Shown in pieces: positions 36,701 through 45,310 of a DNA stretch of 64,000 bases. The stretch covers positions 2,042,501-2,106,500 of the forward strand of contig NZ_KE148312.1 in NCBI RefSeq assembly GCF_000238055.2. The letters are read 5' to 3'. Each line of letters begins with the position of its first letter. Position 1 is the stretch's first letter. The notes under the pieces were generated by a model. It was given only the letters and a program-made list of their open reading frames with translations. It did no database searches and was not told the DNA's origin. The position numbers were made by a program, and so were the translations under genes. This DNA is from Oribacterium parvum ACB1 (GTDB lineage Bacteria; Bacillota; Clostridia; Lachnospirales; Lachnospiraceae).

Positions 36701-37441
36701 CTTCTTGGAAAAAGCCTCATTTTTCGGCTCGGTATTGTAATACTGGTATAACCAACCGATAATCTCTACCTGACCGCCGCGATTCACATCAAAATACGTT
36801 TCCGGTATATCGTGAACCAGATGCCAAAGCACACTGTCCCGGTCAACCACGGAAAGGTTCAGCAAGAGCTCAGTATAATCACTGGTTTTCTCAAACAAAG
36901 CAGGCAAGATTTCATTTAAAGCATTGCACTGCTTGATAAACAGCAGACGGAAGGCTTCATCCGTCTTATTTTCTTGCTTCAGGCGAATGATTTCCTGCTG
37001 CTCCGCTTGAGTAAAGGACAGTCCCGCGTCGAAGGGATTTGTCACCAAATCTGGCTCTGTTTTGCCGGAATCGGAGGAAAGCACACGGATATGGGACGGC
37101 AGATAATCATTGACTTCCATAAAGCGCACAGCAATCAGGCGGTTGAACCAGGTATAGGCAACCTCCTCTAACACGTACTTATATGCAGTCTTATAATTCG
37201 TCTCTTTTTCCTTTTTACGAATCAATTCCGCCAATTTCTCTCGCTGTTTCACTTCCGTGCCACTGATGGAATAAGGTTCTGCAGTACCAATATCATAAAA
37301 CTCGGTTGTTCTAGTGGACTGTGGTAGTGCTTTCTGAATTCCCTCTGCAGTAATGCCCATAAGGCCGGCACGATAACTGATATCTGCGATCAGTTTATTT
37401 CTCGCCCAGATGGCAAAGTTTTTTATGGCAGTCTTATTCAT
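33791..37441 (-). CDS. pglX: BREX type 1 adenine methyltransferase PglX
   Basis: A 1216-residue N6-adenine methyltransferase that marks host DNA at the BREX site. Motif I reads DPCMGSGHILVYAFD (about residue 330) and motif IV ITNPPYMGNNG (about 505). Further blocks WFPCNKGGSYRKWYGNNDY and the C-terminal coiled-coil region fit PglX. The length is typical. It begins 27 bases after brxC and its stop overlaps the fic frame. Sequence specificity cannot be read from the protein. Confidence 0.96.
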   Translation of the reverse strand: MNKTAIKNFAIWARNKLIADISYRAGLMGITAEGIQKALPQSTRTTEFYDIGTAEPYSISGTEVKQREKLAELIRKKEKETNYKTAYKYVLEEVAYTWFNRLIAVRFMEVNDYLPSHIRVLSSDSGKTEPDLVTNPFDAGLSFTQAEQQEIIRLKQENKTDEAFRLLFIKQCNALNEILPALFEKTSDYTELLLNLSVVDRDSVLWHLVHDIPETYFDVNRGGQVEIIGWLYQYYNTEPKNEAFSKKGKISKEEVPAVTQLFTPDWIVRYMVENSLGRLWVEGHPNDELKAGWKYYLEEAEQESEVQAQLAEIRKEYAKLNPEDIKVIDPCMGSGHILVYAFDVLMQIYESAGYGQRDAAESILENNLYGLDIDDRAFQLAYFAIMMKARQYNRRILNREHKPNVYSIQESKGIDRNQLKFFGAGFREIEKKRAIEQMNGLLDTFKDAKEYGSILTVDQYDWELLDRFVSNIEVVGQMSMDTVGLDDTAEEVKQLIAQGKVLAQKYHVTITNPPYMGNNGMSVKLTDYLRKVYPNSKSDLYSVFIECCGYTTLKHGFRAMITQHGWMFLSSFEKLRLSVENADIICMSHLGARAFDEISGEVVQTTSFITRNSTYSGYKGTYVRLLTSTSESGKEQLFLSGNSRFYSGRECFDMIPGEPIAYWFSERLLRVFKNQALSDVAKPRQGLATGDNDTFLRLWTEVNIRRIGFGYQSRSDAKRSGAKWFPCNKGGSYRKWYGNNDYIVNWENDGFEIRNNYDKNGKLKSRPQNVDFYFREGITWSTIASGNLAMRYSPVGHMFETKGSVCFPNNKSQLLYLLGLTNTPIVSTILSVLSPTLDFHEGPLGKVPVIINGDYFKSVSERVNECIEVAKADWDSFETSWDFESHPLTKQVLSHSHWNAESVTVESCFRAWSDECDRRFEELKANEEELNRIFIDIYGLQDELTPEVEDKDVTVRRADLQRDIKSLLSYAVGCMFGRYSLDTAGLAYAGGTWDEQKYEKFKPDGDNVIPITDEEYLEDDIVSRLCEFLKVVYGEEKLEDNLDFIAKALGNKGDSSREIIRNYFLNDFIKDHCQTYSVTGSGKRPIYWLFDSGKNNGFKALIYLHRYNADTIGNLRIDYLHRMQRIYESEMSRMQDIIDHSTNAREVVQATKRREKLTKQLKECREYDEKLAHLALSRIELDLDDGVKKNYRKIQTANDEKFYEVLADSKNIMSKE

Positions 37442-37468
37442 TCCTGTACTTTATCCTTCCTTTATGGA

Positions 37469-40400
37469 TTAAAACTCAACATTAACAATATCACTCTCTT
37501 CCAATTCTTCCAGTAGAACCTGTCTAAGTTTAGCAAGATACTGGTCTACATCCTGCTCATTCTCTAACCTCCAGGAAGAGGTCCTCGTCATGTTTTTAAT
37601 TGTCACATTCTTCGTATTCTTCAGGTAAGTAGCTTTTTCTTCTGCTACATGGATTGGAACAGCTCTTCCTTCCTCTTTTGCTTTTTGAGCAGCCTCCTCC
37701 GCTTCTTTCTTGGCTATCAACGATTTTTCTTCCGCAATTTGACGGTCAAGCGCATCCATTTCGTTCATGAGGCGAATCTTAAGAGCATCCGCTTTATCTG
37801 CAAAACTTCTTAGAGAAGATACATTATTACATTTTTCTGCTCCATCCTGAATTTCTTTAAAGAGGTCTAGATATTTTTTCTTCTTTGACGCAGCATATTC
37901 CTTTGTATTCAGAACCTCCAGCACACGTTCTCTTGCATGATGAATAGCATCCAACACAGGTTCTTCTTCCTGCGACAGTATCTTTCCATAAGCCTCATTA
38001 AACTGGCTACGAAGCTCCGGAAGCTTCGGAATATTTTGATAGGGTTTGTCTTGTCTTACGATGTGCCGCATGTCAGCAACAATTTTCTCCAAGGCCTCAT
38101 CCACGATATATGTCTTGCTATCATCGTAAATTGCCAGCATATCCAGTGCTCTGGCAAAGATTTTCTGTTGCTCTCCTGAAAAGAAAATCTTCACCGGCTC
38201 AAAATCTTCCGCAAAATCATAGAAGTAATCCTGCTTTTTAGATACTTGCTGGAAAAACTCTAAGGGAGATTGTATCTGCATTACCTCTTCAAGTAAGATC
38301 TTTCCGGAGTGCAAAACTTTCTCGCCGGGATAGGTGGCATATTTCTTGTACTCTGGTTCTAGACGGAGAATCTCATTAATCATATTCTGCGCATATTTCT
38401 GAAAATTCTTCATGATACTGTCTTCATCTTCTGCACTGCTGGAAACACCAAAGAGTTCCTTCATGATATCGCGGACAGCTTTCTTATCTTTTTCATTTAC
38501 ACGAATTCGCTCTTCCATAAGGAGCTTCTCAACAAATGCTTTTTTCGTGATGAAATCGATCAATTCTTCTTCAGTTTTATTATTCTGGTTAACGCTTACT
38601 CCGTTCATAGTAAAGGCAAGATCCCCTCGTTTAAATAGCCTTGCCACAAGCCAATGCACATCGTCTTCCACAAATCCATAAGGAGCCTTCATGAAACGGT
38701 CCTTCACCGTCTTCATAGAGGTTTTTATATGTATACGGGTATTCGATGCGATAAATTGTAATACATCATCCAGTGCATGGATGTTTGCTTCTGCGTCATC
38801 TAAGCCCAAATTCATCTGGTTAGAAGAATGGAACATCTTTCGAATTTCCATTTCTCCCATAGCAGCCGTAATATACGACAGCTTATTATAAACCGTCTGC
38901 ACCAGCTTCCCCATCGCTTCCGAAATTCTGGTGGATACTTCCTTTCCAGAAATACGGGGAACATCGCCATTCACATAAATGGTCGCTTCTTTCATGCACT
39001 CTGTCAGATAGAGTTTTGCATTGGCATTCCTCTCACGCATTTCTACACGCTTTGCTTCTTTGATGGTTTCGTACTTTGCAAGCTGTGTAGAGGTATTAAG
39101 CCGTAGGAATTTCTCAATCTTTAGGTACTGCCGAATTTCCTCCAAGAATGCAGCATCGTTTGGTAGTGACAGCAAGACTTCGTTCTTCTGTCCGGACATC
39201 ATACGAAGGGTAAGATCATCATTTCCCCCCTCGTACCAGGGTGTCAGGATACGAACACCGATATCATAGTTCTGGCTTGCCTTGTATGGTCTGTCATCTA
39301 CAGCCTGATTGAAACTAAAGGAATATCGCCCATTGAAGGCTGGATAGCGATATTTTTTATCTGTGAAAATATCTTCAAAGATCATCTCAGATACTTTGTT
39401 AATGACTTCCGCTATCTCTACATTCTGGCTGTCAATCTCACGATTAATTTCCTGCTCTTCATCGGTCAGGAAAACATAATTGGAGCCATTCTTCTGCACC
39501 AGCATCTGTCGCATAAGAACCTTCAGCGCTTCTTCTACTCTGCTCTTCACAGCAATGCGATCATCATCAATGTTATCGACCATTAAACTGGTAATGTTAT
39601 CAATGTTAGACTCAATTTCCAGAACATACTTAATCATGAACAAAGTCTTCAGCACATTAATAGCAAAAACATCTTTTTCCTTATGGTCCGGATTGATATA
39701 GCTGTTGTCGTAGGCTTTGATGATAACGCCCTTATGGCTGTGATCCAGAAAATTTTCCAATGCATCATAAAACCGATGAAAAGGCACAATTGCTCCTGCC
39801 TCTTCATCCTTAAGTGCCATCGCAGATTCTTTAAATAGCGCCAGCATGGAACGCTCTCCTTCAGACAAGTGCTTTCCGGATGCCCCGTGCGTACGAATGG
39901 AGGTAAGTACACTTGCCAGCAGGTTGAATTGATACGGAATAAAGGGATAAACTTCTGCAAAGTCTCTATCGCTTCCATACAGCTTCTTCTCTACTCCATC
40001 ATTAAAGACGATCAAATTTTTGATGATCGTAGCTTTCTGCTCATACAAGAGGCGAAGTGTCTGTGCAGCAGTATCGGTCTTGTCCAGGATTCTTTTCTTG
40101 ATGACGGTATCGACATTCGCAGAGGACAGAGACAAACGAGTATCAAAGCGTCCCTGAATCTTAGAAAAGTCATTCCCTTTCACTTTGGTGATGGAATCAA
40201 TATCCTGCTGGCTGGTCACAATGACCCAAGCCTTACCCTTACACTCTTTCCCTAATTCCTCCGTCACGGTCTGAAGATTTAACATAAGCTTGGAATCATC
40301 TCCAATGTATTGACCAATTTCATCAACGAGAAATACTACATGGTGATTATTGCCTTTTCGGTCGATATAGGATTTCACACGCTTTGCAAAATCCTCAATA

Positions 40401-41113
40401 CTGATCTGATAATCCCCAATAGCAGCATCACACCAGTTCCAAGCTGCTTTCTCGCTCATGTAGCCCATCTCGATTAAGGTATCAACAACGCCATCCTGCC
40501 GAGAAAGGAATTCATGGCGTTCCGAATACCAGTCATGGCCAGTCACTTTTTGGTACGTCTCTTTAAATTCTTCGTATTTTCCATCCTCGCTAAGCTTACG
40601 CTCCAAGTCTGCTAAATAGGGAATTGCTCCACAAAAGCCCAGAGAATTATTAAATACCTTTAGGAATACATTTACTATCGCATCTTTATTGGACTTTCCA
40701 TCAGCCTCGCTCTTCGCGTCAATGTTGAAGATGATGATATCTGCAGGCGTGTTTGCTGCTAATTGCATATCCGCAAGCACCATTGGATCAGAAATCTTTT
40801 TATCGTAAAAAAAATAATCGATAGCATGCTTGCTCCCGATGATTTCATTATCCAGAATATACGATAAGATTTTTAGAAAGTGAGATTTACCACTTCCAAA
40901 AAAGCCGGAGATCCAGACTCCCATCTTTGTGGTCTCGCCATTAACTCCTTTAGCATATGCAGAAAAGAAATCTGCGAAATGACGCTGCAACTCAGGTGTC
41001 ACAACATACTCTTCCAACTCTGTCGCAATATTGTTTTTTTCCCCTTGTCCGGCAATTACAACACCTTGGATATCTCTTGTAATAGACTTTTTGAACATCT
41101 CTTTAATCTGCAT
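37469..41113 (-). CDS. brxC: BREX system P-loop ATPase BrxC
   Basis: A 1214-residue BREX core ATPase. Walker A is GFFGSGKSH (residues 70-78) and Walker B HHVVFLVDEIGQYIGDD (about 255-270). A long helical C-terminal half contains a charged coiled coil (RQIAEEKSLIAKKEAEEAAQ). The start has a TGAGGT site ten bases upstream, and the gene lies ten bases after brxB. BrxC is thought to assemble with BrxB and PglZ on DNA; that is family knowledge. Confidence 0.96.
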   Translation of the reverse strand: MQIKEMFKKSITRDIQGVVIAGQGEKNNIATELEEYVVTPELQRHFADFFSAYAKGVNGETTKMGVWISGFFGSGKSHFLKILSYILDNEIIGSKHAIDYFFYDKKISDPMVLADMQLAANTPADIIIFNIDAKSEADGKSNKDAIVNVFLKVFNNSLGFCGAIPYLADLERKLSEDGKYEEFKETYQKVTGHDWYSERHEFLSRQDGVVDTLIEMGYMSEKAAWNWCDAAIGDYQISIEDFAKRVKSYIDRKGNNHHVVFLVDEIGQYIGDDSKLMLNLQTVTEELGKECKGKAWVIVTSQQDIDSITKVKGNDFSKIQGRFDTRLSLSSANVDTVIKKRILDKTDTAAQTLRLLYEQKATIIKNLIVFNDGVEKKLYGSDRDFAEVYPFIPYQFNLLASVLTSIRTHGASGKHLSEGERSMLALFKESAMALKDEEAGAIVPFHRFYDALENFLDHSHKGVIIKAYDNSYINPDHKEKDVFAINVLKTLFMIKYVLEIESNIDNITSLMVDNIDDDRIAVKSRVEEALKVLMRQMLVQKNGSNYVFLTDEEQEINREIDSQNVEIAEVINKVSEMIFEDIFTDKKYRYPAFNGRYSFSFNQAVDDRPYKASQNYDIGVRILTPWYEGGNDDLTLRMMSGQKNEVLLSLPNDAAFLEEIRQYLKIEKFLRLNTSTQLAKYETIKEAKRVEMRERNANAKLYLTECMKEATIYVNGDVPRISGKEVSTRISEAMGKLVQTVYNKLSYITAAMGEMEIRKMFHSSNQMNLGLDDAEANIHALDDVLQFIASNTRIHIKTSMKTVKDRFMKAPYGFVEDDVHWLVARLFKRGDLAFTMNGVSVNQNNKTEEELIDFITKKAFVEKLLMEERIRVNEKDKKAVRDIMKELFGVSSSAEDEDSIMKNFQKYAQNMINEILRLEPEYKKYATYPGEKVLHSGKILLEEVMQIQSPLEFFQQVSKKQDYFYDFAEDFEPVKIFFSGEQQKIFARALDMLAIYDDSKTYIVDEALEKIVADMRHIVRQDKPYQNIPKLPELRSQFNEAYGKILSQEEEPVLDAIHHARERVLEVLNTKEYAASKKKKYLDLFKEIQDGAEKCNNVSSLRSFADKADALKIRLMNEMDALDRQIAEEKSLIAKKEAEEAAQKAKEEGRAVPIHVAEEKATYLKNTKNVTIKNMTRTSSWRLENEQDVDQYLAKLRQVLLEELEESDIVNVEF

Positions 41114-41122
41114 ATTGTTACC

Positions 41123-41704
41123 TCACTTCACCAGTTTGAATGCGCGATAGTAATTATCATCTTTGATCTCATTGAATAGGATTAGTTCCTGCTCAGTATA
41201 GGTACCGGGAAAAAATAACACCACTGATGCCTTTAATACGGACTGATGTAGGTTGTTCAAGATTTTATGCGACCGTAAAAGCGGATAACATTTCCCTACT
41301 CCAGTCAGAAAAACAACAGCATTCTCCGGTGTTTGCTCAACAATTTTCCGAATCAGAATGCTGTCATCTTCATTCATTTTCATGGATGTAGAAACTGCCC
41401 GGATAATATAATCGAATCCGCGCCTTTTTTCGAACCGTCCATAGGAATTTACAAAATCTTTTTCTTCCAAATATTCCATAATCATGTCATAAAGGTCGAA
41501 AACAATTAGTTGAAATCCCTCTGTGCCTTTTTCATTTTTCTTCTTCATGTATTCAATACGTTCCCGTACTTCCAATTCTTTTTTCGGATCATAATCAAAT
41601 ACCCAGAAATTGACTTCGTTTGCCCGGCCACTATTTTCACGGAAAGTCTGCTTACGAATGGCAAGTTCCATCTTATCTAACCTTTCTTCAAGTCCTGCCA
41701 TCAT
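41123..41704 (-). CDS. brxB: BREX protein BrxB (DUF1788)
   Basis: A 193-residue small BREX subunit of the DUF1788 family (ANEVNFWVFDYDPKKELEVR, and VVFLTGVGKCYPLLRSHKIL near the C-terminus, both typical). Its ATG overlaps the brxA stop (ATGA). Brx B is thought to bridge BrxC and PglZ. No catalytic motif is seen. Confidence 0.93.
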   Translation of the reverse strand: MMAGLEERLDKMELAIRKQTFRENSGRANEVNFWVFDYDPKKELEVRERIEYMKKKNEKGTEGFQLIVFDLYDMIMEYLEEKDFVNSYGRFEKRRGFDYIIRAVSTSMKMNEDDSILIRKIVEQTPENAVVFLTGVGKCYPLLRSHKILNNLHQSVLKASVVLFFPGTYTEQELILFNEIKDDNYYRAFKLVK

Positions 41705-42303
41705 CTTACCCCCATAATTGCCTTTAGCTGATACATCATCCCCTGCTCTTTCATCCAGCCTTCCATTGCAGGATCAGGCAATGGTTTATATATTTCCCGG
41801 ATATCCTTCGCTTTATTCGTTACACCAGCTTCAAAAAGCATAGATTTGTATGTTACCATCAGCTTCTTGATTGTTGCCTCTGTCCATTTGGCAACTTTAT
41901 CGTCTTGTTGCTGTTTGTCCTTAAAGAAAATCCGCAAATCACTGTCTGCCAATTCGTTACTACCAATAATCATCTTCTCACGAACCAGCTCATAAACCAG
42001 ATCCCCAAATAGAACATCGTAAGTCATGGCAGCGACCAAGGCAAATAATTTCTGAGATGCCAGATCGCATGCATCAAAAATAGGATAGAAACTATCATCT
42101 AGGCTTTTCACCCTAGCGGATACTGTATTAAAGATCTGAGTTGCACGCAGTTTTGTGGGCGCACCAAAGATGTTCTCATTTTCATTTAACTGCTTTATTT
42201 CTTCCCAGGTCTTTCCCTCCAGGCGAAGAGAAACTACCTTACGGAATTCCATAAACCAAAAAGCATGTTTTACAGCACCGGCACTGTAATCCTTTCTATT
42301 CAT
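41701..42303 (-). CDS. brxA: BREX protein BrxA (DUF1819)
   Basis: The first gene of the BREX operon, a DUF1819 helical DNA-binding protein of about 200 residues (DYSAGAVKHAFWFMEFRKVV, then IFNTVSARVKSLDDSFYPIF). ATG 42303 follows GGAG by nine bases; ATG 42318 five codons earlier is possible but has no site. The reading frame is intact and overlaps brxB. A TATAAT box lies 20 bases upstream. Confidence 0.93.
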   Translation of the reverse strand: MNRKDYSAGAVKHAFWFMEFRKVVSLRLEGKTWEEIKQLNENENIFGAPTKLRATQIFNTVSARVKSLDDSFYPIFDACDLASQKLFALVAAMTYDVLFGDLVYELVREKMIIGSNELADSDLRIFFKDKQQQDDKVAKWTEATIKKLMVTYKSMLFEAGVTNKAKDIREIYKPLPDPAMEGWMKEQGMMYQLKAIMGVR

Positions 42304-42323
42304 TTTCAATAACTCCATTCTTC

Positions 42324-42329
42324 ATTATA
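42324..42329 (-). promoter_or_regulatory. Candidate -10 box of the BREX operon
   Basis: TATAAT lies on the minus strand 20 bases before the brxA ATG. No good -35 lies 16-18 bases further upstream. Confidence 0.45.
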
Positions 42330-42671
42330 AGGAATTGGTTGTCCAATTATCCGGGCTTGGTTTAAAATCAGGATAATAATTGATTTAAAAGCAATCTTGA
42401 TATCTTTAATTACTAACTGTTTAAATAAGCTTTCAAAGAAAGCTCAAAATGCCTATACTTTCAATTTTGAATACATATAAATGATGTAAGTCATTCGGAG
42501 TTGATTGTACCATAAAGTGATTGTTATTTCATAGAAATGTGTAGCTGGTAGCTAATGAATTGCTACCATTATTCTTGAATTTTGCACAAAAGACTTTTTG
42601 ATTATTAATTTATATACTTTTTATACTATCATTATCTTTTTTATGACGACGAATATATCATTACTAATATA
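42330..42671. other. Non-coding stretch between BREX and IS66-type fragment
   Basis: Very AT-rich sequence with no credible gene on either strand. It carries only short direct AT runs and probably holds the BREX promoter region. Confidence 0.6.
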
Positions 42672-42854
42672 ATCTTTAATAGTATCAGCCCATTGCCCTG
42701 TTCGCATCCTGCCTGTAGCAAGTTTTGTGTTCATCTTGAATTCCTCCCTGAGATAGGGTGCAAAGTGGAAAAAGTGCGTTCAACTTTTCACACTTTTCAC
42801 GATTATTTCAATTTTTGTGAAGAGAAAAAAGATGACAGGTTATTTACCATTTAC
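42672..42854 (-). mobile_element. IS66-type end with tnpA start (direct repeat of 27074-27274)
   Basis: A minus-strand fragment holds the IS66-type terminal region and the first 20 codons of tnpA (MNTKLATGRMRTGQWADTIK). It matches 27074-27274, apart from about 18 bases missing in the terminal part. At 42672 the tnpA frame runs into unrelated AT-rich sequence. Together with the left copy it forms a direct repeat around the BREX operon. Confidence 0.78.
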
Positions 42855-43210
42855 ATTATTCCGGCGTTTGAGAGCCACTGAAGCCGATACTCAGAGCTAC
42901 CAAATCCGAGTGGCAGAGCCATGCGGAATCAAATGTCATTCAGATGTTCAGAGCCATATCCTACAATAAATTTACGGCAATTGTGCCGGACCCATTGAAA
43001 GGAGGACTCAGAATATCCAAAGAAAAACAAATTTTGCAATGCTGTGATTCCGGTTTCAGCCAGAGGAAAGCGGCCGATACTCTCGGCATATCACGAGACA
43101 CCGTTTCTGCAGTAGTTGCAGCTGCAAAAAGGCAGCACATCAGTGCCCAAGCTGCTGAATTAATGGATGAGCCAGATCTCATCTTAAAACTTCGAAAGTT
43201 TTTAAACTGA
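42855..43210 (+). mobile_element. IS21-type end and istA N-terminal fragment
   Basis: The end begins ATTATTCCGGCGTTTGAGAG with repeated CAGAGCCA motifs, then a plus-strand frame to 43210 encodes the N-terminal HTH of an IstA transposase (KQILQCCDSGFSQRKAADTL, GISRDTVSAVVAAAK). The frame stops after LRKFLN, and the DDE domain and istB are absent. The end abuts the IS66-type end exactly at 42854/42855. It is the inverted counterpart of 26608-26732. Confidence 0.78.
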
Positions 43211-43442
43211 ACAAGGATCCAGCTTTTTCATAATCTAATATACTTCATAATGATTCTGAACTTTTCAGATATCCTAAAGTGATCCTAGGACACTCCTTCT
43301 ATCGATATGACAGTTTCCTGATCCGTTGTCAAAGAATTCTACTCTCTCTTACTAGATTCGTGATATCACATGTCATTGTAGATGGTGTAGTATACGTTTC
43401 TGGTATAGCTTACTTCATAAAATAACTTATTTTTCATTGCAC

Positions 43443-45296
43443 CTAACAATATCGATTACTAATAGTTAGTGGATATGCCATATTGAAAGCCTGTACAAGA
43501 TTTTCCATAAACCATTTAAGTTTATTGACGGTTTTATAGTCATAAAAATAATATTTGACCATCTCTGTTTTGAGAACAAATTTCCAAACCTCACTTCCAC
43601 TATCGACTTCTTTAAATATATCTTTCAAATTATCATTATTGAAATCCTTAGGTAATCTAGCAAAAAGATTTTTAACTCTGTCTGTGGTAAAAAGTGCAGT
43701 TTCTTCTTGCATATCTACGCTTTTCCAAAAATCCGAGTAAATAATAGGCTCTTTACAAAGTTTGTAAATTATTGAATACAAAAAAGATTCTGGTGCGAAA
43801 TAATCAGGAAAGAAGCAAACATTAGTGTCATGCTGTCTTGTGTTTAGCTTTTCCTTTTTTCCATTGGGAAGTTCTATTTCAGGCACATATTCTTCATCTA
43901 AAAAATCCTTAATCTTAGGTTTTTGATTAGAATCCTTTAATCTTGAATCTCCATCCAAAACTGTTATAACTCTATTGAAAAATTTGTCTGCATTGTTTAG
44001 TTTTAGTAATTCTTCACAGCCAAGACCTACGGGAATTTCGTTTAAATATTCCCGAATATCATTTATTTCTCTCACCTCTAAAATACTTGAATTTAAATTC
44101 TTGTAGTTATCCGGTACGTTCCGAAGTATTTGTCCTTCTGGATCTTTTGCTATAGCAGCATATATATCCTTATATGCATCAATAAAAATTCCAAATAAAG
44201 TCTGTCCCACTTTATCTTCGAAATAGGTTCTCACCTTAGGCTTCATAAAATTCAAATTACCAAACATATCTGCTTTAAGTAAATCATAGCTTTTTTGTTC
44301 GGAAACATATGGTGCCATGGGGTTCTTGATATAAGCTATCCTATAAGAATCAGAATTCATATGTTCTTTCTTCAACAATTCTTTTATTAATGTTAAGGAA
44401 TGCGAACTGACAACAATTTGAATATTATACTCATCTGACAAATAATCTAATAAATTAAGCATATTTATCTGTGTATCAGGATGTAGCGAGACATCAATTT
44501 CATCAATACACAACAGTGCTCCCGTATATTCTGGTTTTGAAGATAACAAATAAATATCTACTAATGCGCTAATAATGTTACCCACGTTATCTTGCCCTAT
44601 AGATTGAGATAAAGTAGGAGTATTGTTAATGTTCATATGCATTGACTCACGTGGGCATGCTTTTTTCTCAATAACCTTAACAGTCTCATCATCTTTTATT
44701 GCGTTCGGTATGACTGTATTATACCAAGTCTTAAATTTTTCACGTACATCAACTCGATTTAACACGTTATTTGAACGTATCTTCTTTACTTTAACTTTTT
44801 CTCTGTTTTCTCCCAATGGATAAAGTCTGGATAGACTTAAATAAATTGTTGGTATTCCCACACGAGCTGCACCACCAACGCCATAATCATTTTTAGCAGC
44901 ATTTTCTGCATCGCCCTGCTTGATCCGAGAAAAGTAGTTTGTCGTTCTAGGTATTATTCTAATTCCTCTATTAGTTGATGTGTCATCTTTGAATGTTAAT
45001 TTTTTTCCAAGAGCATATTTACCTTCACAGGTATACTCTATGTATAATTCATAATTATCATAATCTTCCGACGGATCTATATTAAAAAATTCATTAAACT
45101 CAGGTTGAAAGTTACTGCCTAAAATTGCTTTTTGACTCAAGCCTGACCCAGAAGCAATTAGTGAAAGAATATTTGATTTACCTACCCCATTCTGTCCACT
45201 TATTAGCGTTATCTTATTCCCTAACTGTATTTCAACTTTCTGAAAATTTCTAAAAGAATTTAAAATTAAACTCTTAGGTTTTAACACGTTGTTCAA
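43443..45296 (-). CDS. OLD-like ATPase with probable TOPRIM nuclease domain
   Basis: A 617-residue protein with an ABC-type ATPase head (residues about 1-345): SGQNGVGKSN is Walker A, LLCIDEIDVSLHPDTQ Walker B, and IVVSSHSLTLIKEL the switch His. The C-terminal half has YFEDKVGQTLFG and VITVLDGDSRLKD, which fit the Glu and DxD positions of a TOPRIM nuclease, as in OLD-family proteins. TTG 45296 is used with GGAGG nine bases upstream. It lies 14 bases after the Dam-type methylase gene, so the pair looks like one operon. The TOPRIM call is by eye and less sure than the ATPase. Confidence 0.72.
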   Translation of the reverse strand: MNNVLKPKSLILNSFRNFQKVEIQLGNKITLISGQNGVGKSNILSLIASGSGLSQKAILGSNFQPEFNEFFNIDPSEDYDNYELYIEYTCEGKYALGKKLTFKDDTSTNRGIRIIPRTTNYFSRIKQGDAENAAKNDYGVGGAARVGIPTIYLSLSRLYPLGENREKVKVKKIRSNNVLNRVDVREKFKTWYNTVIPNAIKDDETVKVIEKKACPRESMHMNINNTPTLSQSIGQDNVGNIISALVDIYLLSSKPEYTGALLCIDEIDVSLHPDTQINMLNLLDYLSDEYNIQIVVSSHSLTLIKELLKKEHMNSDSYRIAYIKNPMAPYVSEQKSYDLLKADMFGNLNFMKPKVRTYFEDKVGQTLFGIFIDAYKDIYAAIAKDPEGQILRNVPDNYKNLNSSILEVREINDIREYLNEIPVGLGCEELLKLNNADKFFNRVITVLDGDSRLKDSNQKPKIKDFLDEEYVPEIELPNGKKEKLNTRQHDTNVCFFPDYFAPESFLYSIIYKLCKEPIIYSDFWKSVDMQEETALFTTDRVKNLFARLPKDFNNDNLKDIFKEVDSGSEVWKFVLKTEMVKYYFYDYKTVNKLKWFMENLVQAFNMAYPLTISNRYC

Positions 45297-45310
45297 TTAC
45301 TAGTTCCTCC

